64,000 nt of DNA from Antedon mediterranea (lineage: Eukaryota; Echinodermata; Crinoidea; Comatulida; Antedonidae): positions 13,891,001 to 13,955,000 of the forward strand of contig NC_092673.1 of the NCBI RefSeq assembly GCF_964355755.1, in the 5' to 3' direction. The first letter of the stretch is position 1. The number at the start of each line of letters is the position of its first letter. The notes beneath the pieces are model-generated. The model saw only the letters and a program-made list of their open reading frames with translations. It was not told the DNA's origin and did not search any database. Position numbers and translations under genes: made by a program. Shown here piece by piece: positions 1 to 11,937 of this stretch.

Positions 1-658
1 AAGATTTAGGTAAGATTTTCTGTTTAGATTTCATTTCCTCCTCAGCAATGCTAACTTGGTACCGTAATGTTGATGATTTTGAAGTACAGATACCAAACTT
101 TGATAATTCAGTCAAACATTCTGTGTACGAATGGGAAAATCTGTCTATAATGTCTGAAATCAGAAGGTGTTATGGTCTGTATTGACAATGAATAACATGC
201 AACACATTACTTTAATTCGTTTTAAAATTCTGCTACTATTTATTTGTTCATTGTCATGAGTTGTGAGACAGTATTCTGTCAAATTGAATTTAAACTTTTT
301 GAGAACTGCCTTTTCCACATCAGTTAAAGTCATCTTGGTTATGAAGTTCCATAAAATGGGATCAAATAGCTCAAAGGCTAAAGGTTGAAACTCATCTATC
401 TTTATAGAACAACTTGAAATCATGTTGGCGATTTTTTTTCAGCTTCTCATAGACATGGTCTACCATAATATCATTTAAATTAGGGATAGCATTGCATGTT
501 GTGTTTCTACTTTCTTCTTCCAATTCTTCACATCTCTTTTTCTTCTTGTTTTGTTCTTCTAACAAAGCTTTTTTTTCTTTCCTACTTTCAAATAGAGATT
601 TTAAAAGACACAATATAATACAAAAGATTAGAATTCTTTCTTCTAAAGACGGTTCCAT
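1..658 (-). pseudogene. Fragment of an uncharacterised repeat-associated protein
   Basis: Two minus-strand frames lie end to end. The upstream one (658 to 392) opens with ATG and carries a Lys/Glu-rich coiled-coil stretch. The downstream one (423 to 160) has an FDPILWNFI block followed by RILKRIKVMCCMLF, and a third frame continues toward position 1 with LTELSKFGIC. The order resembles an unnamed protein family that I recall as multi-copy in cnidarian, mollusc and echinoderm genomes; that link is from memory and unverified. The frame switches and lack of a single reading frame mean it is decayed, or has introns I cannot place. The window edge truncates it. No function is assigned. Confidence 0.3.
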
Positions 659-727
659 AACGCTCCATGCCTGCGGTAATTAAATTTCTATTGTATTTAC
701 AAAAGTTTGATTTATATAAATTATTGT

Positions 728-1712
728 TCAATCACATGAACATGTCATTAAAATGGCAATTTCTAAATTTAATTTCTGTTGCTCTAGTTTTAATTTATTT
801 ATTTCGTCGTTCAATTTGATTTCTTCAGTTTTGTTTTTTTGAATTGTTGACTTAGCCAGCTTGACGCCCCAGTCCATATATTCATCCTGTAAATTTCTTT
901 TCCTTTTTGGATCATTTAATTGCTGGGTCGTTGTGGTTGGTTGTAATTGAATGACATCATGTGAGTCATCTTTACCATCATCATTACCTAAAATAAAATT
1001 GTAACATTTACTTCCTATTTTTATAACAATATAGGCCTAATTTAATTAATAATAACAATGGCTTTTAACTTACTACCAGTTTCTATATATGTTTCACACT
1101 CTGTCGAAACACCAACAAACATCGCACTATTTAGTCCTCCGTAGATGTCACAAATAATTTCACAAATTTTGCACATTGTATGAGGTGGACCACCGTCGGT
1201 CCCTTGATGTTTAACCTACAAAAATTAAACATTAAATTAAATACTTCACTTTATCATATATGACTTAATTATGTCATTTTCTAGACTTACAGTAGCCTAA
1301 TATTAGCCTATACTTATGCTTAATACTATAATATAGATAGGCTATACTGGGCCTAGTCTACCTACTGTAGCTTTTATTTTCTGAATTTATTGTTTATTAT
1401 TGTATTGATTAAACATATTCTTAAAAGGAAATACAGTATATGGGTAAGATTTGTTTTTACCTTATTGATATCTTTTTTGGCTTCCGCCACTAAGTTCTTC
1501 CACTTTTTGTTTATTTTTTCTCATGTTTGTTGAACTCCAGGATTAATTGCATTTATGCTATTACAAATTCTGTCCCATTGCTTTCTTTTAATTTCAACAT
1601 TAACATTCGCATTTAATTATTAGAGCAGTATTGTTTTCGATTCATTAAATAGCTCGACTAATGCTATCTTTTCACTTGCTGAGAACGCCGGCCTTCTTTT
1701 ATTCACGTTCAT
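728..1712 (-). pseudogene. Myb/SANT-like DNA-binding protein (Harbinger-type accessory gene), decayed
   Basis: Three exon-like blocks read on the minus strand. Exon 1 (1712-1461) starts MNVNKRRPAFSASEKIALVE and ends KKWKNLVAEAKKDINK before a GT donor; this is the layout of the Myb/SANT-like DNA-binding domain that accompanies PIF/Harbinger transposases. It is broken by a tandem TAA TAA after about 26 codons and a later TGA. Exon 2 (1215-1074) contains KHQGTDGGPP. Exon 3 (987-728) has a coiled coil rich in Lys, Glu and Leu and stops at 728. Acceptors (TAG) and donors (GTAAGT) are visible at both introns. In Harbinger elements this protein helps bring the transposase to the nucleus and to the element ends. 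No matching transposase is seen next to it. Confidence 0.6.
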
Positions 1713-2705
1713 TGTAAACAGAATTGTGATTTGAGTGAGTGTGACGAACATAACCTTATTTGGTATTATAAGCGTAAAGTGCGCCCTCAATGTTTGTTAT
1801 AATATGAGTTGTTGTTTGCGCATCTATACTCGTTGCGGTCTTAGGTAAGACCATTTTATAGCAATGGTCTAACAGGGTCGACTTTAATAAGACCGTCTTT
1901 CTGATAAAGCCGGCATTAGTCGGGGAGTTAAGACCATCATTTACCCAATATATTTGGATTCCCTAGAAAAAACTGGTTTAGAAAAGTCATATGAGAATTT
2001 CTACCTCTCCGGGTGGCACCTACCTCATTCATAGCCTAGTCTAGTAGGTTACATCGCTTAACCAATTGCCAGGCAATTTTATAACATATTTACATTATAT
2101 TTCATCCGCGCAAGCAATATAATCGTTATCAAGAGTACAAATCACATATAATACGAAGAAAAACACTTTTATAGGTAATTATTAATTGATATTTAATGCA
2201 TTTTTTTTAAGTCTGTAACGTAAATTACGTCATTTGTGCGACATATTTAATTGACGAATTTTTTAAAATAAAACTCATTTTTTGTCAAAATTTCACTTAC
2301 ATGCGTTTAACGTATAGGTAAGGCTCCAAAATATACAGTATTTACAATGATAAATGGGATTATATTTAATTTTTACACTAGTGAATATTATGAAATTGGC
2401 CGGCGACAGGCGGTTTTGTGTCATCATGAAGTTTAAAGTGACATTATTTTTTAAGGGCAAGGATTTTCGAAATGAAACTTGGCCAATACAAAGAATAACG
2501 TTTCCTGTACCGTCATAACGCTTTAAAACACACTTTTAGTGCATAGTTTTATATATATATAACACAGTAATTATAGGCGACATTGGTTTTTCATATTCGT
2601 GTTGGTATAGTGAGCCTGAGCCCATAGGATCTTTTATATTTTTAATTGAGCGTTTTGGTGATAAAGATCAGCATCAGCGTGTATTCGATTTACTTCTTAT
2701 TAGGC
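1713..2705. other. Non-coding stretch, nothing recognised
   Basis: AT-rich sequence with no open frame of note on either strand. No repeat, RNA gene or transposon end was recognised. Confidence 0.4.
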
Positions 2706-3481
2706 CTACATTTGGTTCTGTGCTTCTGGACCTCCCTCTTTCTTTACCTTGGTCTTCATAATCATGTATCCGGAAGGAATAATTTTGCTATCTTCATATG
2801 GAAAATCATGGTCTAGGTAGTCTGGCTTGTCATTATCTGGATAAAACCTTGATATTTGATATTGACTGACAGCACTGACAGTGTCCCAACATTGATTTTA
2901 TTTTATCATCACAGGATAATCTTAAGCATTCAGTGTTAAAAAATTCACAAGCTTCCGCTAACATAGCCCATTGCGATCGGCAGGAGTGATGGTCAAGATG
3001 TTTACTTCTGGTTACGTTATTCGATTTCGGGGGCACTCTTGCCTTCACAAGTCTCTTGTAGTTCTTAGCATTTCTAGAATTACACTTGGGCGGAATCATT
3101 AAATGATGAATGGTAGACTTACTGATACCTGCTACATTCAGATTAGGCACAGAGTCCAACAGATGATTTTGAATATCACCTAGAGTAACACCAGAGCTCA
3201 TCGTTGTGTCTGTCCTTTGTTGTTCTTGTGCTGCAAATCCATGTCCCTGCAAAAAACGCTGCGTTTCCTTAACAATTGTAGGAAATTGTTTGTGTTTGGC
3301 TGGTCTGCCTGGCTTAGCATTAACTAACTTAAAAATTAGATTTTCAATTGTACAGTTACAGTAATGCAAATTGTTTCTAAACCTCTGTTAATTCGAACAC
3401 ACACAAGTTAGTTGATCACTTACCATTTCTCTGTTGGGTTGAGGATCCCTCGTCATCATCTGATAATTCTACAGAATCTGA
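2706..3481 (-). pseudogene. GRP-motif repeat-family protein, frameshifted
   Basis: A small exon (3481-3424, DSVELSDDDEGSSTQQR) with a GTAAGT donor precedes a long exon starting near 3369. That exon has NAKPGRPAKHKQFPTIV, then a helical stretch with ISKSTIHHLMIPP, VKARVPPKSNN and SCDDKIK. The frame then breaks twice between about 2905 and 2870. In the shifted frame it resumes with VSAVSQYQISRFYPDNDKP, DHDFPYEDSK and a stop at 2706. I recall a multi-copy family in cnidarians and lancelets with the same order (GRP, STIRRLM, DD.KIKVG, DHDFP). Its function is not established and it is probably transposon-borne. The two frameshifts make this copy inactive. Confidence 0.45.
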
Positions 3482-3733
3482 AGAAAAATGTATACAATAC
3501 AAAAATCTTAAGTGAAAGCTTTAATTATTAGTGTAGGGTCTGCCTGTAATATAAAATTTTATTGGGCTAGCTGTTGCTAGAAATGTTTACAGTTCAATCA
3601 TTGACATTTTTCAATTGTACAGATAATACAAATTGTTTCTAAACCTTTTAATTTGAACACACACATAAACACCTTCAGTTAGGCAAGTTATGTTTAGTAC
3701 ATTTAAATATTATACAAAAACACTATCCTGTAC

Positions 3734-3841
3734 ATTTCAAATAATCCTCAAATTTTCTTTTTTTTTGTCTTTGAGTTGGCAGACTCTCCTCTTCAAATGT
3801 TGTTGTTAAGTTAAAAGACAGCTCACACTCCTTTTTGTCTT
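3734..3841 (-). other. Candidate 108-bp exon, basic
   Basis: A minus-strand open block begins after TTGTGTTGTAG and ends before GTACAG. It encodes VEDKKECELSFNLTTTFEEE and a basic KKRKFEDYL tail. It lies between the triplicated exon and the GRP-motif exon on the same strand, so it may belong to one transcription unit, but its phase does not match the upstream exon cleanly. Confidence 0.3.
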
Positions 3842-4130
3842 CTACAACACAAAAATCAAATAAACAAATTGTAAGAATTATTGCAGCGTTGCTCTGAAAT
3901 AACTTAATTGACTTAATACAATACAATTTTAAAAGTTTTGAATTCAAAGATTTTCAAAAATCTTTTACTCCAATTTAAGCTGAAAATTACAACATTTAAA
4001 ATAATAATGACTACATAAACAAAATAATTATGAAAAGAATCAAAGTACATACAAACAATTAAAAAAATTGAATTAGTATATAAAAGTGCTCTTTATTTAA
4101 GGTCATTTTAGTTTTGACTAGTTGGAATTC

Positions 4131-5160
4131 CATCCATCTGTTGGCTTTTCCTTGTCCTTCATGGCTCTTTACTGCATTGCTGCATGGCCACAAAACAGTT
4201 TGTTCTGAATCCAGTCATAAGGAATGACTCCTTCCTCTTCTTGGTTATTTTCTAGCCAGATTGCTAAAGCCCATATTGTGCTGTAGACAAAAAACAAAAC
4301 TTCCAAACCAGTGCTGATAATAATTTTGTTAATAAGTCAATTTTTTTACCCCAATTTGTTCAGCAAGGGGGAAAAACATTCGCTCTGTTTGAAGGGAGAC
4401 ACACATCCTTGCTGGGTGGTACGTATGCAATGTTGATTATTTTGAATCACATGGACTACTGAAAAAATTGTGCATGTCACACTGTTGAATACCATCCAGT
4501 CATCTGTTGACTTTTGCCTTTAATTCTTATGGCTCTTACTGCATTGATGCATGGCCACAAAACAGTTTGTTCTGAATCCAGTCATAAGGAATGACTCCTT
4601 CCTCTTGTTCATTTTCTAGCCAGACTGCTAAAGCCCACATTGTGCTGTAGATAAAAAACAAAACATTCAAACCAGTGCTGATAATAATTTGGCTAATAAC
4701 ACAATTGTTTTTTTCCAATTTGTTCAGCAAAGGAAAAAAAACATTCCCTCTGTTTGAAGGGAGACAGTTTCAGATCTTTAATTGATAGAATTTGTTTTTT
4801 GTGTGGTTTTACCAAGATCTGGTACGTATGCAATGTTGATTAATTTTGAATCACATAGACTACGGAAAAAATTGTGCATGTCACACTGTTGAATACCATC
4901 AAGTCATCTGTTGACTCTTGCCTTATTCTTATGGCTCTTACTGCATTGATGCATGGCCACAAAACAGTTTGTTCTGAATCCAGTCATAAGGAATGACTCC
5001 TTCCTCTTCTTGTTCATTTTCTAGCCAGACTGCTAAAGCCCACATTGTGCTGTAGATAAAAAACAAAACTTCCAAACTAGTGCTGATAATAATTTTGCTA
5101 ATAACACAATTGTTTTTTTCCAATTTGTGCAGCAAAGGAAAAAAAAACATTCCCTCTGTT
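4131..5160. repeat. Tandem triplication of a ~365-405 bp unit
   Basis: The exon copies are embedded in a longer repeated unit that includes flanking intron sequence (CATCTGTTG...ATGGCTCTTACTGCATT and the trailing CCCTCTGTTTGAAG). The middle and right units are more alike than either is to the left one. Confidence 0.65.
4173..5049 (-). CDS. Triplicated phase-matched cassette exon (three tandem copies)
   Basis: Three copies of one exon sit at 5049-4942, 4644-4540 and 4280-4173. Each follows a polypyrimidine tract ending CTACAG and ends ATGCA before a GTAAGA or GTAAAG donor. Lengths are 108, 105 and 108 bases, and all begin with one spare base and end with two, so any copy can be skipped or combined without changing frame. 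All three keep the peptide WALAVWLENE...GVIPYDWIQNKLFCGHA with few changes. Apparent stop codons after ...ASMQ are the start of the donor site. The pattern (short acidic stretch, VIP.DWI) recalls the N-terminal domain that precedes BEN or DUF4806-type regions, but I cannot name it. The gene's first exon was not found. Confidence 0.5.
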
Positions 5161-5651
5161 TGAAGAGAGACACATCTTTATTTCCCTTCTAACAAAAAAA
5201 AAGAAAAAAAGAGTGGAAGGGCGTAATCTCAGAAGAAGAGCTTATAAATGTAGAAACCCCTGTATAATAATATAAATGTATTAAAAAATTTGAAAAAAGC
5301 CAATCTCTAATTTAGTGATAACAAGGTTAAATGTCTTGTTCAATATACAGTAAAATGGCATTCAACGTGAACAGTTGCCCAATCATCTATGGATCATCTA
5401 CAGTATACTTCAACAGAGACATTCATTTTTGTAATAATTATTGAACAAAAATCAATGGAAACAAAGTATGCATTGAATTTGACAGTGAAGAAGATTTCTC
5501 TTGCACTGAAGATTATACCAGAACTACTGTATGTACAGTATAATGCAAAAAAATGTATTGTTTTTTGCTCTTCTGCCATTTGAAACTTCTTATGGCCTGT
5601 TGAAATATAGTTAACGTTGACAGTTACTGTATAAGTTTCCTAGCGTCATTC
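5161..5651. other. Non-coding stretch
   Basis: AT-rich; the 61-64 residue frames on both strands near 5.39-5.58 kb show no protein-like features. Confidence 0.4.
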
Positions 5652-7092
5652 ACAATTTAAGTAAACTGAAATTACCACCAAATGAACAGCAACAACTGCA
5701 AGAGCATCAATTACAATTTGAAGTCAACTGAAATTACCACCCAAACAGCTGGAGAAGATAATCTACCAATGGTATTGGTGCTCTTGAGAAATGTTTTACG
5801 AACAGCAACAACTGCAAGAGCATCAATTACAATTTGAAGTAAACTGAAATTACCACCCAAACAGCTGGAGAAGGTAATCTACCAATGGTATTGGTGCTCT
5901 TGAGAAATGTTTTACGAACAGCAACAACTGCAAGAGCATCAATCACATTTTGAAGTCAACTGAAATTACCACTTAACAGCTGGAGAATGTGATCTACCAA
6001 TGGTATTGGTGCTCTTGGAAAGGTTTTTATGAACAGCAACAACTGCAAGAGCATCAATCACATTTTGAAGTAAACTGAAATTACCACTTAACAGCTGGAG
6101 AATGTGATCTACAAATGGTATTAGTGCTCTTGAGAAATGTTTTACGAACAGCAACAACTGCAAGAGCATCAATTATAATTTGAAGTAAACTGAAATTACC
6201 ACTTAACAGCTGGAGAATGTGATCTACCAATGGTATTGGTGCTCTTGAGAAATGTTTTACGAACAGCAACAACTACAAGAGCATCAATTACAATTTGAAG
6301 TCAACTGAAATTACCACCCAAACAGCTGGAGAATGTGATCTACAAATGGTATTAGTGCTCTTGGAAAGGTTTTACGAACAGCAACAACTGCAAGAGCATC
6401 AATCACATTTTGAAGTCAACTGAAATTACCACTTAACAGCTGGAGAATGTGATCTACAAATGGTATTAGTGCTCTTGGAAAGGTTTTTATGAACAGCAAC
6501 AACTGCAAGAGCATCAATCACATTTTGAAGTCAACTGAAATTACCACTTAACAGCTGGAGAATGTGATCTACAAATGGTATTGGTGCTCTTGAGAAATGT
6601 TTTACGAACAGCAATAACTGCAAGAGCATCAATTACAATTTGAAGTAAACTGAAATTTACCACTTAACAGCTGGAGAATGTAATCTACAAATGGTATTGG
6701 TGCTCTTGAGAAATGTTTTACGAACAGCAACAACTGCAAGAGCATCAATTACAATTTGAAGTAAACTGAAATTACCACTTAACAGCTGGAGAATGTGATC
6801 TACAAATGGTATTAGTGCTCTTGGAAAGGTTTTTATGAACAGCAACAACTGCAAGAGCATCAATCACATTTTGAAGTCAACTGAAATTACCACTTAACAG
6901 CTGGAGAATGTGATCTACAAATGGTATTAGTGCTCTTGGAAAGGTTTTTATGAACAGCAACAACTGCAAGAGCATCAATCACATTTTGAAGTCAACTGAA
7001 ACTACCACTTAACAGCTGGGGAATGTGATCTACCAATGGTATTGGTGCTCTTGGAAAGGTTTTTATGAACAGCAACAACTGCAAGAGCATAT
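5652..7092. repeat. ~115-bp satellite, about 12 copies
   Basis: A unit containing AACAGCAACAACTGCAAGAG, TGAAGTCAACTGAAATTACC and GGTATTGGTGCTCTTG recurs at 5685, 5801, 5917, 6032, 6147 and on to 7067, with spacing 115-116 bases. Copies differ by a few substitutions (GAGAAATGTTTTACG against GGAAAGGTTTTTATG). Short minus-strand open frames in it are by-products of the repeat. Confidence 0.9.
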
Positions 7093-7757
7093 TTGAAAAT
7101 TGGAGAAATGCAAAAAAAAAGTACATATCAATTCATGAACCTGTCTGATAAAGGTAGATCAAATAAAAGATACGAACAGACAATTAAATGTTATTGTATT
7201 CAATAAAAGGAGGAGGATGAGCAGTTCCAAATATTTGGAGTGCATTGCAACTACTTCACATTTTGTCTATTTCACTGTATATTGAATATTACATAGAATC
7301 CTCTTTCACTATTTGGAAAGAATTTCCTGTTAAACAACCTGTAGTTTATTTACATTTAGAATTCCCTATTTATAATTTTTTCACTTTATGGTTCCCTTGT
7401 ATGCATCATCCACAATTCTTATTTTTTAAAGGAATTTTTGATCTACTTTCACTATTGGGTAAAAAGTAATGATCTTCATCATCATCTTGATAATGTCGCC
7501 TCCAAATTGTATATTTTGGCACCCACTTTACAGATAGAACTAAACCTACATACACCACTATATTTACATTTTTAGGACTCATTTGTTTATTCAGTAAAGA
7601 GAGGCCTCCAGCCCATTTTACAATAGGAAATCATATTTAATTTTTTTCTAATGAAAATTATCATCATAGATTTCTAAACACAGATTTGTATATATATATA
7701 ATATTGCTTCAATGAGTGGTAATTAGTATATGCATAAACCTTTGTCCACAGACATAC
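7093..7757. other. Non-coding stretch
   Basis: No gene recognised. A plus-strand open frame at 7245-7469 is rich in Phe, Tyr and Leu and is most likely chance. Confidence 0.35.
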
Positions 7758-9290
7758 CTGGTTTCTTTTCACAGTCCCTTTTTTGCAAAAACCTTGTGTG
7801 CATGTATGGAATATATCTTTTAGTTGCAGTGTGTTATTTTGCAAAACACCATCTAACTTTATGTCTGTGTCATTTGTTGGCGCATCGTGGTGATCTTTAT
7901 CTTGGTCAATATCATGACCTAATCCCACTTGTGATGAATTCTGATAGTGAATTGCATTCAAGATACTCACTTGTACTTGTGTAGTGCATAAGCGTTCTAC
8001 ATTGATATCTATAATTTAAAAAAAACTTCTTTGTCCACTTTGCAGACTACTTTCCATGTGAATAGATAATAGGTATATTTTATCAACACCATTCTTGTAG
8101 CGTTATATAACTTAATTTAAGTAGGCCTCATTTTAGCAATTCCACTATCTGGTAACGCTCTTTGTCTAAATTGCACCTCTACCATTGTAGCCTATTGTAA
8201 AGACTTTCCATGAAGGATACCATTTTAGCTTATTACCACAAAGGTAGTATCTCTATTACCTAGTTTTGTGTAGCTAGCCAAACATACAGACATGGCCTTT
8301 CTCTAACCTTGGCCACTAAATATATTTATATAATAATAAAAATGTTAATACAGTTTACTGTTCATGCAAAATTTACAGTTACTGAAGTTAATATTTTGTA
8401 AATCAATGATACAACGCAAATGCCTAATATCTTAAAATAATTAAAGTAAATTGAGTGATAAATGATTGTTTCCATACCCATTACATTTGTTTGAAAATAT
8501 TATTATACATTCTCAGTGAACATGAAGTGCGACTGACCCAATTGTTTGCAAGATGAGCATTTGTAATACCCTTTGAAGTATGACTTTGTTAATGAATCAT
8601 TCAATATTTCAAACCCTTGTTGTGAGAATATGTTAATGACTTTGTGAATTTTTATGCTTTCTGCCACATGATTTGCAAAAACATGCATATCGCCTGTGAA
8701 GTCAGTCATCTGATATAAGTGTACCCAATATCTTGCTTTACAATGAAAGTCTGAAATTTCATGTTAGTGATTAAAAGACAGGGAAATCATGCCACAATTT
8801 GAACACATGCAATTTTGTATGCCAAGGCATTCTCTCAATTACTATATTTTTTGTATTTTCTTATGCTCTTCTCTTCTAAAATTTCTGTACGTGAGATCAC
8901 CTGTTTTTTTATCTGTCACAAACCCCCACTTAAAACTTCTAACAAAATCTTCAAAATGTTTGTGTTAAAACATAATTAGATTAGTTATTTTAATTGGTAA
9001 AAGGTGGCTATATTTTCCGTTATATTTATTCTTGTTTCTGTTGGGGCCTCCTTATTGGGATCAATCATTGACCATGATTTTGTTATGTCATGATAGTGTT
9101 CCTTAGGACATTTGTACCAGAAACATTTGTTAAAAAATTTCATATCAGCACAAAATACATATTTTAAACTTACCTCTAAACTAAAAATTTTAAGTTTTGT
9201 AACGGACTTCATTATATCAGTTATACCTTTCATTATTGGTTTTAAAATTTTATTTTTCTTGAACTTCTGCCATTGCAACCACATATTCAT
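7758..9290 (-). other. Possible minus-strand exons of an unidentified gene
   Basis: Three blocks look exon-like. At 9266-9174 a Lys-rich stretch ends in a GTAAGT donor. At 8750-8503, after ATTTCAG, runs FHCKARYWVHLYQMTDFTGD, then KGYYKCSSCKQLGQ and a stop; the CxxC could bind metal. At 7969-7758 lies an Asp/His-rich stretch (GHDIDQDKDHHDAPTNDTD) ending at a GTATGT donor. They are on one strand, but there is no proof they are spliced together. No family is recognised and no start exon was found. Confidence 0.25.
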
Positions 9291-9319
9291 TTACCACATA
9301 TTCATTTACCATACATAGA

Positions 9320-9949
9320 ATATTAGTCAAACCATTAAGTGGCCAAAGTTGGTCCCATCGGTTGTTTCTCCATTTACAATACAATACTGGAATTAAATTG
9401 AGATAAAGCCATACATATTTTTTTCTCTAGTGGTTGACACATTACATCATTCAGTTCTTCCATAACTTGGATGCCAATGTGTTGTTTAGCTGCTTTGCCC
9501 TTTATTTTAATGCATACAACGTAGGCATATTTGTGTTAAATGATAGCTCATGGAATGCAACATCGGACACACAGTGTTTATCTTTCACATATACTGTAGT
9601 AACCTTTCTAAGTTACCTACACATGCCCACTTTTTCTCTGCCCACAGTCTGTCCTGAAAAACATCTACTTGCTTTTGTTTTCTTTTATTCTCCTTGTTTT
9701 TATTTCCCTTCATTTTTTGCTCATTGTTCCCTAACCATATACCATATGTCTGACTCTATTTTTCAAACCTTCTTCAAATAATTTTAGATTTCCCTCCAGC
9801 CATTCATGCTTTTTTGTGCTTCTGTTAAAGCTTTCTGGCATTATGGTCATTTTCGGTTACCTTCAGAACGGTTTGAACACAAATAAGTTTGTAGTGAGTT
9901 AGAACGTAGACAACTACTGAAGACATCTTTTCAGTTTGAAATTTAACAA
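9320..9949. other. Non-coding stretch
   Basis: Only a Phe/Tyr-rich plus-strand frame (9434-9781) without recognisable features. Confidence 0.35.
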
Positions 9950-10793
9950 GATTTTGTTTATCTTAATGTTGATGATTGATTGTACCAGTACTACATTCAG
10001 ATCTGAATCCTAAATGTCCATTTTGTTTATCTTAATGTTGATGATTGATTGTACCAGTACTACATTCAGATCTGAATCCTAAATGTCCATTTTGTTTATC
10101 TTAATGTTGATGATTGATTGTACCAGTACTACATTCCGATCTGAATCCTAAATGTCCATTTTGTTTATCTTAATGTTGATGATTGATTGTACCAGTACTA
10201 CATTTAGATCTGAATCCTAAATGTCCATTTTGTTTATCTTAATGTTGATGATTGATTGTACCAGTACTACATTCAGATCTGAATCCTAAATGTCCATTTT
10301 GTTTATCTTAATGTTGATGATTGATTGTACCAGTACTACATTCAGATCTGAATCCTAAATGTCCATTTTGTTTATCTTAATGTTGATGATTGATTGTACC
10401 AGTACTACATTCAGATCTGAATCCTAAATGTCCATTTTGTTTATCTTAATGTTGATGATTGATTGTACCAGTACTACATTCAGATCTGAATCCTAAATGT
10501 CCATTTTGTTTATCTTAATGTTGATGATTGATTGTACCAGTACTACATTCAGATCTGAATCCTAAATGTCCATTTTGTTTATCTTAATGTTGATGATTGA
10601 TTGTACCAGTACTACATTCAGATCTGAATCCTAAATGTCCATTTTGTTTATCTTAATGTTGATGATTGATTGTACCAGTACTACATTCAGATCTGAATCC
10701 TAAATGTCCATTTTGTTTATCTTAATGTTGATGATTGATTGTACCAGTACTACATTCAGATCTGAATCCTAAATGTCCATTTTGTTTTTCAAT
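9950..10793. repeat. 69-bp minisatellite, 12 near-identical copies
   Basis: The unit TTTTGTTTATCTTAATGTTG...ACATTCAGATCTGAATCCTA repeats exactly every 69 bases from 9961 to about 10788. I see only isolated differences (ATTCCGAT near 10133, ATTTAGAT near 10202). The last unit is cut at TTTTGTTTTTCAATG. Confidence 0.95.
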
Positions 10794-11937
10794 GTACATT
10801 TGGATGTATATACATTTATAGTTGGTTTGCCTAGACCTGGATTCAGTTCGATATCGCTGCTTAATAGAAACCTAACTAACAAACACTACTATATAAATGT
10901 TGTAGAGATACGTATCTACGGTTTGGTCAAACATATTCTTTTCCATCTGAATCCGAGTAGTCAAAATAAGATAGGCCTACATTTTGTTTTTAAGCTTAAG
11001 CTCAGCTTTAAATTTATCTAAAACTGACAGGTTGCTGGTCAAAATCATCTAGCTGGCTGGCTTTTCGGTATCAGAAATATACTGCTTTTTGGAAATAGGT
11101 CACTTGTCGTCATCGTCAATTATAACATTGTTGTGCACCCTTTTAATTAGCTGTTTCTAACAATATTTAAAGGATTTTACTATTAGTATGTCTTGGTGGT
11201 ACATAATGAGCTCCTTGGTTTTCTGCAAACAACATAAGGCATGTCCAATGGAAGTGTATCACTGCCATCTGGACGAATAATACTTGTTGCTCCTTTTAAT
11301 GTTGATACAACAATTATCTGAATGTAAAACAATTCAACTTGTAGTGTTAAATGGTCTCCAAATGTACCAATTTGTGACATGCAATAAAGGTATTAAACTT
11401 GGTGTTAAATTTTTTCGTGAGATCTGAAGATTCCTACGTTTTGTAACTGATGACATAGAGCATTGAATTTGAAATTGTCATCTATCACTGGGTCATAATA
11501 GTCAAACTGTAACCCAAATTTATGTTTTTCACAAGGGGGTCACTCGAGTTGGCGGGGTTGTCATGCCCGAATTTAGATGCACTATCTAAACCTCTGCCTA
11601 GGAAATGGAACATCGCGGTTTGGCGCAACTCCACCTTGTTCATGTAGCAGATTATGAAGATTGTTTACTTTGTGGCAAAAGCACCTTTTTCAGGAATCAA
11701 ACTAACAATCCTAGAAGGAGTGCATAACAATTTGTGAATGCAAGATTGTTAAAATGTAAAATTGTAGGCCCTGTTTTTGTTGCCGCGATCTATATAAAAA
11801 TCCAAATCCTGTTTATTTCCTGAAAAATCCGACTAAAATAAAAATTTAAATCCTGATACCAATTCCGGCGAATGTGTCTCAATAATCTCAACGAAGCATA
11901 TAAAAAATTCCAGCTGATTTAGTGTCTTTAGTATGTA
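10794..11937. other. Non-coding stretch
   Basis: No gene recognised on either strand; a 65-residue minus frame at 11183-11380 has no identifiable domain. Confidence 0.35.

Noticed and set aside
4536-5150. Three separate small proteins ending GHASMQ
   Set aside because: The stop codon is part of a GTAAGA donor and each frame starts in intron sequence; these are exon copies.
5966-6863. Repeated 60-68 residue minus-strand frames
   Set aside because: They are translations of the 115-bp satellite unit and stop at each unit variant; no independent gene evidence.
9950-10793. CRISPR-like regular repeats
   Set aside because: Whole 69-bp units are repeated with no unique spacers, in animal DNA; it is a minisatellite.
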